This document shows, one piece after another, positions 7,664-14,454 of a stretch of DNA of 53,321 bases (its first letter is position 1; every line of letters starts with the position of its first letter). The position numbers and the translations under genes were made by a program. The notes beneath the pieces are model-generated. The model saw nothing but the letters and a program-made list of their open reading frames with translations, was not told the DNA's origin and did no database searches. The stretch is taken from assembly GCA_017407645.1 (NCBI GenBank), contig JAFQWE010000008.1:1-53321 (forward strand). Direction: 5' to 3'. Origin of the DNA: Clostridia bacterium. Its GTDB lineage: Bacteria; Bacillota; Clostridia; Oscillospirales; Acutalibacteraceae.

Positions 7664-8428
7664 ATGCAACACTTTTACGCTATTGATGACAGGCTGCCCA
7701 TAATACTACACACAATCGGCGAAACTCAAAATCAAATACCCATAGTTCGTGACAAAGATATAAAATGGAATCAATTTATTTGGGTAAAAAATGGGACAGG
7801 CACCTTTTATTCAGGTGACAAATGCTTTCGTCTTTCTAAAGGTCAAGGCGTTTTTCTAAGAAATTCCGAATCGCACAGTTATAGCGGCTCCAATCTTCAC
7901 ACGGCGTGGTGCACTTTTTCTTCCTCAGAAAACCTGCTGACCTACGTAATGGGGGACAAAAAATATCTTTTGTTTACTGTCCCCGATTTTTTGGAGAGGG
8001 AAACTGAAAATCTGAAATCACTTGCTCGCGGCAACACCGACACCCTTGAGCTGTCAAGCGCCACGTACTCATACGTTACAGAGCTTTTTGCCGCAATAGC
8101 CAAAGAATCTGACCCAATAATAGACGGGGCAAAAAAATTTATGAAAGAAAATTTTCATAGACCTCTTTCCCTTGACGAAATTGCAGAAAGTGTGGGACTT
8201 AACCGATTTTCACTATGCAGATATTTTAAGAAGCATCATAATCGAAGCGTAATAAACGAGTTAAAAAAGATACGCGTTTCTGCCGCAAAGCGAATGCTTC
8301 GCTATTCTGACGAAAAGATAGAAACCGTGGCGGCGCTTTGCGGATTTGAAAATCCCAGTTATTTCTCCCTTAGATTTAAAGAAGAGTGCTCCTGCACACC
8401 CCTTGAATACCGCAACAAATATTTGTAA
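7664..8428 (+). CDS. AraC-family transcriptional regulator
   Basis: 254 residues. The N-terminal half is an AraC-type cupin sensor (about 20-90, WVKNGTGTFYSGDKCFRLSKG). The C-terminal 100 residues form two helix-turn-helix units: SLDEIAESVGLNRFSLCRYFKK and KIETVAALCGFENPSYFSLRFK. The ATG at 7664 has GAAAGGA eight bases upstream and lies downstream of the predicted promoter; the frame extends 34 codons further up but crosses that promoter. Divergent from the oxidoreductase/isomerase operon, which it very likely controls in response to the sugar substrate. A terminator follows directly. Confidence 0.9.
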   Translation: MQHFYAIDDRLPIILHTIGETQNQIPIVRDKDIKWNQFIWVKNGTGTFYSGDKCFRLSKGQGVFLRNSESHSYSGSNLHTAWCTFSSSENLLTYVMGDKKYLLFTVPDFLERETENLKSLARGNTDTLELSSATYSYVTELFAAIAKESDPIIDGAKKFMKENFHRPLSLDEIAESVGLNRFSLCRYFKKHHNRSVINELKKIRVSAAKRMLRYSDEKIETVAALCGFENPSYFSLRFKEECSCTPLEYRNKYL

Positions 8429-8431
8429 ACC

Positions 8432-8462
8432 AAAAGCCTCAATCGGTTGATTGAGGCTTTTT
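8432..8462. terminator. bidirectional terminator, copy 2
   Basis: AAGCCTCAATC/GATTGAGGCTT stem with loop GGTT between the converging AraC and GatD-like genes. Stem and loop are identical to the hairpin at 5724-5753. Confidence 0.85.
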
Positions 8463-8465
8463 GAC

Positions 8466-9179
8466 TTATTCCGTTATTCTTTTTGTAAGTTGTGCAAGGG
8501 CGTTGTTATATGCCAAGCGGATGGGGTTGTTTTCATCAATTTCAAGAGCTTCACCCGTCAGTTTTTCATAGACGTATCCCAGCACCGCAGGGTTTTTTAC
8601 AAGCAGAGGGCCAGTCAGTTGGGTGGCAATTATGCCATCCTTAAATATGCCGTCAGCACCGCTTTTTTTGTCATTTCCAAGATCGTTGCCAAGGCTCAAC
8701 TCAAAGAGAGGGCACTCTATCCCCTCATACACCGAGGAAGTGTTAACATAGCCGATAATTTGTGTGCTAAAGAGATTTTCGGCGGTAGTCAGCACGTCAC
8801 CAAGCCAACGCTTTTCGCGGCTCATAGCGGTGGTAAAATCAAGCGCGCCAAGTCCTTTTTCCACTCTGCCGTTATACTCGATTTCTCCCCCAAGCAGAGC
8901 TACCGAGTTGCCTGTGGCAAGCCAAAGTCCGCCCTTTGCCAAATAGTCGCGGCCACTGTCACCCAGTCTTTGCGCGGCGGCAATTATATCATCCTCAGTG
9001 CCTGCCCCTGTGTAAACAAGATTATATCCGCTCAAATCTTGGGGCAAGGACTCCGTTCTTTCAACTGTAACGGAATGACCCTTGTCGGTTAGCGTTTTTT
9101 CTAATATGGCGATATTGCCGTACTCCCCGTAAAGAGAAAGCAGACGGCTGAAAAGATGCAGAATTTTAATTTCACTCAT
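8466..9179 (-). CDS. GatD-like glutamine amidotransferase subunit lacking catalytic Cys and His
   Basis: 237 residues of the CobQ/CobB-like GATase family. It sits nine bases behind murT, as in the lipid II isoglutaminyl synthase operon, where GatD releases ammonia from glutamine for MurT. Typical features are the LFSRLLSLYGEYGNIAIL start and GPLLVKNP near the end. However, the nucleophile loop that normally reads CGGYQ-LLG is ATGNSVALLG (88-97) with no cysteine nearby. The expected His before GPLL is Thr189, giving QLTGPLL where HGPLL is usual. I checked both sites at the nucleotide level. The fold is probably kept while glutaminase activity is probably lost. GAGGT lies seven bases before the ATG. 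Confidence 0.8.
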   Translation of the reverse strand: MSEIKILHLFSRLLSLYGEYGNIAILEKTLTDKGHSVTVERTESLPQDLSGYNLVYTGAGTEDDIIAAAQRLGDSGRDYLAKGGLWLATGNSVALLGGEIEYNGRVEKGLGALDFTTAMSREKRWLGDVLTTAENLFSTQIIGYVNTSSVYEGIECPLFELSLGNDLGNDKKSGADGIFKDGIIATQLTGPLLVKNPAVLGYVYEKLTGEALEIDENNPIRLAYNNALAQLTKRITE

Positions 9180-9188
9180 ACTCTTACC

Positions 9189-10529
9189 TCATTTTGCAAC
9201 GGGAGTTTGCACGTCCACACGGCTGAAAAGCTTGTCCTTATCAGAAAAGCAGGTGATTACGTACAGTTCCATACCCTGCATCTCACTCATTTGCTTTGCC
9301 ATTTGGTCAAGGTCAGGTTGCACCACAACCTCTGCGTCTCCCAAATCCATTACCGAAAAGCGCACCGCCAAATCGTTGGCATAACTGCCGCACAGGGTAA
9401 CACGCTTAACGTTGGATTTTGCGATTTTTTCAAATGCAATATCCCACAGCCAGCTTGTCTCGGCAGTGTAATATTTGCGGCTGATAGCGTCCACAATTAT
9501 ATAAAGGTCGCAAGGATTTTTGCGGTTGCAGACATACTCAAGGCTTTGGTTGTAGGATGTGGAATTTTCGTGCTTTGAGGTGATAAGCAGTCCCTGATTA
9601 TCCCCTGCTTTAAAGGTAACGATTCTGCCGTTTTTCATTACAAAATCGCTCATTGCAGCGGCGATTGACTGCCCGTCTGCACCTGCAATGCTTGCGGCGG
9701 CAAAGGCGGCGCACAGATTGTATACGTTATATCGGCTTGCAAAGGCAAGGCTGATTTTGTTGCCGTTAACGGTGATTGCACCCTCCTCCAAATCGGCGGT
9801 GTCAACGGTATAGGCGCGCTCGGGACGGGTATATCCGCAATTTTCACAGGCGTAGTCACCCAAATGAGCGTAGTGGAAGAAGTTATATTTAAGCTCGCCC
9901 TTGCAGTTGGGGCAATAGTAGCAATCGTTGTAAATTCCGTCCTGCTCGGTGGTGGAATAGGCATTTTGCTCCATGCCGAAATATAGGGCGTTATCCCGTC
10001 CCTTGCCGAAGCCACGCACAATGGGGTCATCGGCGTTAAGAAGCAGAGTAGCATCGGGCACCAAATCCACCGCATCCTGCAAAATGTCGTATATGCGGTA
10101 GGGGTGAGCGTTGCGGGTCAACTGGTCGCGGTAAAGATTGGTGACTGCAAAGCAGGTGGGCTTGATGTATTTAAAGGTGTGTCGGGCATATCTCTCGTCA
10201 CTTTCAAGGATGACGGCGTCCCCTCTTACCTTGCCACGCAGATTACTGTTGCAGATAAGCAGAGTGGCAACACCCTCTATCTGATTACTGCCCTCTTTGT
10301 TATAGACCACATTCTTGCCCGACGCGGTGAGAATGTAGGCAATCATCTCTACCGTTGAGGTTTTACCGTTGGAGCCGGTGACGGCTATAACGTTTTTGGG
10401 TAAGGTAAGCTGTGACAGTATGGTTGGGCAAAGCTTAAGGGCAATTTTGCCCGGTAGGCTTGTGCCCTTGCCAATCAATCTGCCCACAAAGGACAAAGCC
10501 TTGGTTAAAATAATAATTATCGCTTTCAT
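9189..10529 (-). CDS. murT: MurT-like Mur ligase (lipid II isoglutaminyl synthase subunit)
   Basis: 446 residues. The Mur-ligase central domain has the ATP loop GSNGKTS (52-58). A zinc ribbon with Cys206/Cys209 and Cys228/Cys231, the diagnostic insertion of MurT, interrupts it. The DUF1727 C-terminal domain contains DAISRKYYTAETSWLWD (347-363), including the Asp implicated in amidation. MurT with GatD amidates D-Glu of the peptidoglycan stem peptide. The stretch that usually reads KNPVGFN is replaced by KHENSTSYNQ (319-328). ATG 10529 has AGAGGTC upstream; the longer frame start lacks a site. The stop codon lies in the ribosome site of the GatD-like gene. Given the defective partner, it may use free ammonia or have another role. 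Confidence 0.82.
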   Translation of the reverse strand: MKAIIIILTKALSFVGRLIGKGTSLPGKIALKLCPTILSQLTLPKNVIAVTGSNGKTSTVEMIAYILTASGKNVVYNKEGSNQIEGVATLLICNSNLRGKVRGDAVILESDERYARHTFKYIKPTCFAVTNLYRDQLTRNAHPYRIYDILQDAVDLVPDATLLLNADDPIVRGFGKGRDNALYFGMEQNAYSTTEQDGIYNDCYYCPNCKGELKYNFFHYAHLGDYACENCGYTRPERAYTVDTADLEEGAITVNGNKISLAFASRYNVYNLCAAFAAASIAGADGQSIAAAMSDFVMKNGRIVTFKAGDNQGLLITSKHENSTSYNQSLEYVCNRKNPCDLYIIVDAISRKYYTAETSWLWDIAFEKIAKSNVKRVTLCGSYANDLAVRFSVMDLGDAEVVVQPDLDQMAKQMSEMQGMELYVITCFSDKDKLFSRVDVQTPVAK

Positions 10530-10557
10530 TTTGACCTCTTTATACGTTGATAATTGG

Positions 10558-10587
10558 ATTATACCACCATTCGCCACCCTTTATCAA
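10558..10587 (-). promoter_or_regulatory. sigma-A promoter of murT-gatD
   Basis: On the minus strand, TTGATA (10582-10587) and TATAAT (10558-10563) are 18 bases apart, giving a leader of about 20 bases before ATG 10529. Confidence 0.65.
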
Positions 10588-10689
10588 TAGGTAATTGGCG
10601 ATAAATTACAACATAAAGAATAATTTCTTTGAGTTGACACATCAATCCCAATAATCAAAACACATAGGAAAAGGAGTCTTTGCAACACT

Positions 10690-10765
10690 GCGGGAGCAGA
10701 ACCCCTCGCCCTTGCCTTCTCCGATAGGATAAGGGGGACCGCTTGCGGTGGATGAGGAGCAGAAA
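10690..10765. repeat. intergenic repeat element, inverted relative to 11401-11546
   Basis: In the 340-base gap between murT and the DUF1874-like gene, a GC-richer patch contains GGGGGACCGCTTGCGGTGGA. This is the reverse complement of TCCACCGCAAGCGGTCCCCC at about 11503-11522. It also has CTTGCCTTCTCCGATAGGA, which matches the reversed GGAGGAAGGCAAGG segment there. It resembles non-coding repeats common in Clostridia. The rest of the gap (10590-10690 and 10766-10840) shows only promoter sequences. Confidence 0.6.
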
Positions 10766-10843
10766 TATATTTTGCTACCTAAGTAAGTCCTATCGTCAAC
10801 CACGCCAAAGCTTATATTGTTTTGTTTATTTTTAACATTTTTA

Positions 10844-10872
10844 TTGACATTTGTTAAAGTTTTCTGTATAAT
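10844..10872 (+). promoter_or_regulatory. perfect consensus sigma-A promoter
   Basis: TTGACA (10844-10849), a 17-base spacer and TATAAT (10867-10872) form an exact consensus promoter about 55 bases before the ATG at 10927. Confidence 0.9.
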
Positions 10873-10926
10873 TAAGCCATAACCAAGTGATTGGTTGAAT
10901 ATACTTTATTTCAAGGAGGTTATTTT

Positions 10927-11310
10927 ATGGCAAACGCAAAAGATTTACCGTTGTTGCTACTTGACAACAGCAGTATGATGTCGGTTATGAATGAGGGTGT
11001 GTTCAAATGCTACAACCTCTCTTTGCACGAGGCAACTCAGCTCCTTGAAGTTTATGAAGAGGACCAAATTCTTCGTTGCTTCAGTAATCAAGAAATTGAA
11101 ACAGTAATATTTGATTATCTGGGGGCTAAAAAACGCAATTTTACATACAAAAAAATCCGCAATATGCGTCCGGGGCAAGACGCCATCGTGTTTAAGCTTT
11201 ATGTAACACCATCCGAATCTCAACCCATTATTCAGGCAGACGACGGCGTAGAAGCAAAGAAAATTCAAAACGTTTATGTTTACTGCCAATACCTATCCAG
11301 AATTTCATAA
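10927..11310 (+). CDS. small DUF1874/STIV-B116-like protein
   Basis: 127 residues. The order of motifs resembles the DUF1874 (STIV orfB116-like) family, which includes the AcrIII-1/Crn2 ring nucleases of cyclic tetra-adenylate. These motifs are a short N-terminal strand with NSS (14-16), SLHEATQLL (32-40), ILRCFSNQEIETVIFDYLG (48-66) and MRPGQDAIVFKLY (80-92). In ring nucleases the third block reads SAIGHEATA-like with a catalytic His; here the aligned residue is Asn54, and the Arg-Leu-x-Glu-Gly block is absent. If it is homologous, it is unlikely to act as that nuclease. AAGGAGGT lies eight bases before ATG 10927; a longer frame begins at 10891 without a site. It is driven by a perfect consensus promoter and followed by a terminator. 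The function is unknown. Confidence 0.5.
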   Translation: MANAKDLPLLLLDNSSMMSVMNEGVFKCYNLSLHEATQLLEVYEEDQILRCFSNQEIETVIFDYLGAKKRNFTYKKIRNMRPGQDAIVFKLYVTPSESQPIIQADDGVEAKKIQNVYVYCQYLSRIS

Positions 11311-11323
11311 CTACATCAAACAA

Positions 11324-11356
11324 AGAGCAAGTTCAACCGAGCTTGCTCTTATCTTT
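11324..11356 (+). terminator. terminator of the DUF1874-like gene
   Basis: AGAGCAAGTTC pairs with GAGCTTGCTCT (one G-T pair) across AACC, followed by TATCTTTTTT. The same stem type recurs at 12727 and 13441. Confidence 0.85.
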
Positions 11357-11591
11357 TTTGTCAACCAAACCAATTTTGCGGTGCGATTTCTGTTTATTTT
11401 ATGAATTTGGCTCCCTCCGGGAGGGAGCTGTCGAGCCTGTGCGAGACTGAGGGAGAATGCGAAAACTAAAATGCTAACGGAATTTGAATCTACGCAGGCT
11501 CCTTCCACCGCAAGCGGTCCCCCTTCCTCTCGGAGGAAGGCAAGGGTTTTGTCAACCAAACCAATTTTGCGGTGCGATTTCTGTTTATTTT
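11356..11591. repeat. repeat element between 45-base direct repeats
   Basis: A 45-base sequence beginning TTTTGTCAACCAAACC occurs at 11356-11400 and again at 11547-11591. Between the copies lies about 146 bases with two hairpin-forming patches: GCTCCCTCCGGGAGGGAGC (11410-11428) and CCTTCCTCTCGGAGGAAGG (11522-11540), plus CCGCAAGCGG. The patches resemble non-coding elements dispersed in many Clostridia. The layout could be an insertion with a long target duplication or a tandem duplication around an element. No coding sequence is seen. Confidence 0.7.
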
Positions 11592-11622
11592 GTGAATAGA
11601 ATTTGCGGTGGTTTTTTGTTAT

Positions 11623-11885
11623 AATTAAACTATAAAGTTGTTTACGGTGTTAACGGTATAACGGGCTTTAGAATTCATCAAGGCAACACAACCACCGATT
11701 ATTTTTATATTAAAAACATAATGGGTGACGTGTTGGGAATCGTTGACGGAACGGGCACATTGGTTGCCGAATACCGTTACGATACATACGGCAATCCTGT
11801 AATGATTCTTGACGGCAACGGAAACGATGTCTCTGCAAACTACTCTCATATTGCCAATATAAATCCCATAAGATATAGGAGGTAA
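11623..11885 (+). pseudogene. Rhs/YD-repeat core fragment
   Basis: An in-frame stretch of about 87 codons without a start encodes part of an Rhs-associated core domain: DYFYIKNIMGDVLGIVDG, then VAEYRYDTYGNPV, and it ends NINPIRYRR-stop. In intact Rhs proteins the NPIRYRG segment continues to the core's DPxGL-type end and a variable toxin tip, so both ends are missing. A stop (TAA) lies just upstream in frame. The last codons AGG AGG also form the ribosome site for the following lipoprotein gene. It is a remnant rather than a working gene. Confidence 0.75.
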
Positions 11886-11890
11886 CTGTA

Positions 11891-12718
11891 GTGAAAAAGA
11901 TATTCTGTGCTATTCTTGTAATTCTGTTACTGTGCGGTTGTGGAAGTAATACTACACCCAAAAAGAATTTAGAAAACAATTCATCACCGGCAAAAAGCAA
12001 TGATTTCGGCACCTCGGTTTTTTCTCCTGTTTTATTCTATGATGGCAAAGGGGCAGGAACAAATACGGCATTAGTTATAACCACTGTCCAAGAAAAAGCT
12101 TTTTACAATATGGATTCATACACCTACAATGGCAACAAGTGGGATTGGTATTTTAAAAACAACCCTAACGAAGCAGTGAAATCAGCCTCTGTGGATGGCA
12201 AAAAAATAACGTTTTACACTGCATCGGGGGAAAAACGAGAAACAACCGTAAACAGTGTTGTTTGTGAGGGGAGAATTTTAGACCAATTTACCGAGGCTCA
12301 AGCGATAACATCAACTGAATTGGGTCAGGAACGTTTCATAGGTCTCTTATCAACACAAACACCTTATCCATCAACTGTGAAATACACAGAAAGCGCAATA
12401 GAAGCCGACCTTGATGGCAACGGAAAAGTAGACCGAATTGAGTGGAAGTTTGATGATAATTTGGCTCCCGACGGATATTATAGTTGTTCTATTGACTTTG
12501 TTATAAATGGCAAAAAACATGTTTATAATACAGAAAGCGATCTTTATTACGCTAAAGATGATATAGAAGTTTTTGTTGCTGATTTAAACGGAGACAAAAC
12601 AATGGAAATTGTAATATACGAGCGAGCGTTTTCTTTAATGTCAGATGTTGTTATATATCAAATAGTTGATGAGCAGTTAAAAACCATCATAAACTACACC
12701 ATTACACCCGGACCGTGA
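11891..12718 (+). CDS. putative lipoprotein with VCBS-like aspartate motifs
   Basis: 275 residues. The N-terminus is a lipoprotein signal (KKIFCAILVILLLCGCGS) with a lipobox Cys near 17-19, followed by a Ser/Asn/Lys-rich linker. The mature part contains two calcium-binding-like strands, EADLDGNGKVDRIEW and VADLNGDKTMEIVIYE, spaced about 55 residues apart as in VCBS/FG-GAP-type domains. The GTG start at 11891 has AGGAGG eight bases upstream, contributed by the end of the Rhs fragment. A strong terminator follows. It sits where an Rhs cassette would carry its immunity or tip gene, but an immunity role is only inferred from position. It is predicted to be anchored on the outer face of the membrane. 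Confidence 0.7.
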   Translation: MKKIFCAILVILLLCGCGSNTTPKKNLENNSSPAKSNDFGTSVFSPVLFYDGKGAGTNTALVITTVQEKAFYNMDSYTYNGNKWDWYFKNNPNEAVKSASVDGKKITFYTASGEKRETTVNSVVCEGRILDQFTEAQAITSTELGQERFIGLLSTQTPYPSTVKYTESAIEADLDGNGKVDRIEWKFDDNLAPDGYYSCSIDFVINGKKHVYNTESDLYYAKDDIEVFVADLNGDKTMEIVIYERAFSLMSDVVIYQIVDEQLKTIINYTITPGP

Positions 12719-12726
12719 TTTAAAAC

Positions 12727-12758
12727 AATAAGAGCAAGGCGAATGCCTTGCTCTTATT
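12727..12758 (+). terminator. terminator of the lipoprotein gene
   Basis: A perfect 14-base-pair stem (AATAAGAGCAAGGC/GCCTTGCTCTTATT) with loop GAAT lies nine bases after the stop codon. The following T run is short. Confidence 0.75.
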
Positions 12759-12857
12759 GCCCCCTCGGCAAGAGTTATAAATTGCCCCCTCTAATTTTGT
12801 GCTTTTTGTGAATGGAATTGGTCGTGTGTGCTTGATATAATAAAATTAAGGAAACAT

Positions 12858-12908
12858 CGAATACCGTTACGATGCATACGGCAATCCTGTAATGATTCTT
12901 GACGGCAA
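12858..12908 (+). repeat. second copy of a 51-base Rhs-core segment
   Basis: This segment matches 11768-11818 at 50 of 51 positions (A to G at the first base of the Thr/Ala codon). It encodes EYRYDAYGNPVMILDGK and keeps the Rhs reading frame into the next open frame. The roughly 50 bases before each copy are also related (a TTTTGTGAATxGAATT patch), so the duplicated unit includes flanking sequence. Confidence 0.85.
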
Positions 12909-13350
12909 ACATCTTGGTTCAATGGATCCAACAACAGGTGAAATGTATAAAAAAGCAGAGAAGGGGAAAATTGTGGTAAATATATTTTGTTGTGAAGATA
13001 TGCGGAACAATGTGTTCTGTGTGGATGAACGGGAAGCCTTTAATAACGGATGTATAGAAGATAAAGTTTTATACTATTCATCTAAGTTTGATGAGTATGG
13101 AATACCTGTTTATGGCGGATATAACCATACAGCATCATCTTATATACAAATAAACCATTGCCCCTGGTGTGGAAAAACATTGCCGATAAGCAGGCGAGAT
13201 GAGTGGATTGAAACATTAGAAAAGTTAGGGTATGATGTACCATTTGACGAGTCGATACCCCAAAAATTCAAAACATCCGAATGGTATAACAAGAAACAAG
13301 ACAACCATTCTCCTGTCTCCAATGAAAGCACAAACGACGATAACCCTTGA
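12892..13350 (+). CDS. Rhs-tip-linked CPWCG protein (DUF6980-like, possible immunity protein)
   Basis: The open frame has 152 codons, of which the first five continue the Rhs-core fragment. The part from about residue 30 resembles small DUF6980-type proteins: FCCEDM, KFDEYGIPV, SYIQINHCPWCGKTLPISRRDEW and ETLEKLGYDVPFDESIP. The CPWCG motif and the early Cys pair suggest a metal-binding knot. A GTG at 12973 with AAGGGGA five bases upstream would give a compact 126-residue protein and may be the true start; ATG 12892 lacks a site. Proteins of this type are often found beside polymorphic toxin genes, so an immunity role is plausible but not shown. The C-terminus is an Asn/Ser/Asp-rich tail. Confidence 0.6.
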   Translation: MILDGKHLGSMDPTTGEMYKKAEKGKIVVNIFCCEDMRNNVFCVDEREAFNNGCIEDKVLYYSSKFDEYGIPVYGGYNHTASSYIQINHCPWCGKTLPISRRDEWIETLEKLGYDVPFDESIPQKFKTSEWYNKKQDNHSPVSNESTNDDNP

Positions 13351-13440
13351 CGCCGGAAAGCCAGCAAACCTTACAGGCAACAGGGTTTGGCGTTAACCTT
13401 TCAGGCCTTTCATATAAAGCAATACCAAACCCAACAACAA

Positions 13441-13475
13441 AGAGCAAGTTCAATCGAACTTGCTCTTATCTTTTT
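13441..13475 (+). terminator. terminator after the CPWCG gene
   Basis: A perfect 11-base-pair stem (AGAGCAAGTTC/GAACTTGCTCT) with loop AATC is followed by TATCTTTTT. It is nearly the same as the hairpin at 11324. The 90 bases between the stop codon and this hairpin contain no recognisable gene. Confidence 0.85.
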
Positions 13476-13486
13476 GCGTTATAAAA

Positions 13487-13536
13487 ACCCTCTCACCCGC
13501 TAACGCGGGAGCTCTCCCAGAGGGAGAGCCTTTTTT
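13487..13536 (+). terminator. second hairpin pair, repeat-type terminator
   Basis: CCCGC/GCGGG (about 13496-13509) is followed by GCTCTCCC/GGGAGAGC (13511-13529) and six T. It has terminator form on the plus strand and resembles the dispersed element near 11410. It lies between the accessory stretch and tcdA. Confidence 0.65.
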
Positions 13537-13566
13537 AATTAGCCTCGCCATTACCTTACATTAAAA

Positions 13567-14247
13567 TTACCTTTTTATAATGTCTTTTATTGCTTCGCCG
13601 GCGGCGATTAGTCCTGCCACCGAGGGTACAAAGGATATGCTTGCAGGCACTCGGCTGCTGATGACGGGAGGCTCCTTTGAATAGACTACCTTGAGCGCCT
13701 TTACTCCTCTTTTACGAAGTTCGGTGCGAACAACCTTTGCAAGTGGGCATACTGAGGTTTTGTATATATCCGCAACCTCAAAAGCGGTTGGGTCAAGCTT
13801 ATTGCCTGCACCCATTGAACTTATGATGCCCCCCGACTGTGCGGTGGCACACTCTATAAGCAATATTTTAGAGGAGACAGAGTCGATTGCATCCACCACA
13901 TAATCAAAAGCGGAAAAATCAAACTGCTCTTTAGTTTCTTCCGAAAAGAAAAGTTTGTGGGTGATAACGGTCGCATCGGGGTTAATATCCCTGATACGCT
14001 CTGCCGCCACATCCACCTTATACTTGCCCACAGTAGAATTAAGGGCAACCATTTGCCGATTTATATTAGAGGGGGACACGGTATCACTGTCAACAAGATG
14101 CAGGGTGCCAACGCCTGCACGGGCAAGTGCCTCTGCGGCGTGACCGCCTACTCCGCCGATGCCGAAAACCGCAACGGTAGACGACTGCAGACGGGCAAGG
14201 GCTTCATCCCCAATTAGCATTCGGGTGCGCTCAAATTGCTCTTTCAC
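13567..14247 (-). CDS. tcdA: tRNA threonylcarbamoyladenosine dehydratase
   Basis: 226-residue E1-like (ThiF/MoeB) protein. The nucleotide site GIGGVGGHAAEALARAG (29-45) is followed by D-SDTVSPSNINRQ (about 53-65), with the Arg used in adenylation, and by the ATP-contact Asp in VVDAIDSV. TcdA/CsdL dehydrates t6A at position 37 of tRNA to the cyclic form. The segment SVCPLAKVVRTELRKRGV and the C-terminal VPASISFVPSVAGLIAAGE are typical of TcdA rather than MoeB. Normal length. GGGGGAGAT lies directly before the ATG. Monocistronic. Confidence 0.9.
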   Translation of the reverse strand: MKEQFERTRMLIGDEALARLQSSTVAVFGIGGVGGHAAEALARAGVGTLHLVDSDTVSPSNINRQMVALNSTVGKYKVDVAAERIRDINPDATVITHKLFFSEETKEQFDFSAFDYVVDAIDSVSSKILLIECATAQSGGIISSMGAGNKLDPTAFEVADIYKTSVCPLAKVVRTELRKRGVKALKVVYSKEPPVISSRVPASISFVPSVAGLIAAGEAIKDIIKR

Positions 14248-14268
14248 ATTATCTCCCCCTTTTTAGAT

Positions 14269-14297
14269 ATAATAGCACTCTTTTTGCCGTTTATCAA
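14269..14297 (-). promoter_or_regulatory. sigma-A promoter of tcdA
   Basis: On the minus strand, TTGATA (14292-14297) and TATTAT (14269-14274) are 17 bases apart, about 20 bases before the start codon. Confidence 0.65.
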
Positions 14298-14380
14298 GAC
14301 AAAGTGTTGTCACTATCATCCATATTTTCAGAGGAATTTTGTTTAAATCACACTAATTTGAAAAAGTTTGCAAAAATGGG

Positions 14381-14408
14381 TTGACTTTTATTTTTAAGGG
14401 AGTATTAT
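14381..14408 (+). promoter_or_regulatory. sigma-A promoter of the ABC exporter operon
   Basis: TTGACT (14381-14386), 16 bases, TATTAT (14403-14408). The transcript would begin about 40 bases before ATG 14455. Confidence 0.6.
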
Positions 14409-14454
14409 ATACGCAAACAAAGGTCTTTGACCTTAAAAGCAGAGGTGCTTCATT

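Noticed and set aside
10590-10843. Riboswitch or small RNA before the DUF1874-like gene
   Set aside because: The region precedes the promoter, so it is not in the leader, and I see no conserved riboswitch core.
11891-12718. Lipoprotein as a proven Rhs immunity protein
   Set aside because: Only its position supports this; the sequence shows just a lipobox and VCBS-like motifs.
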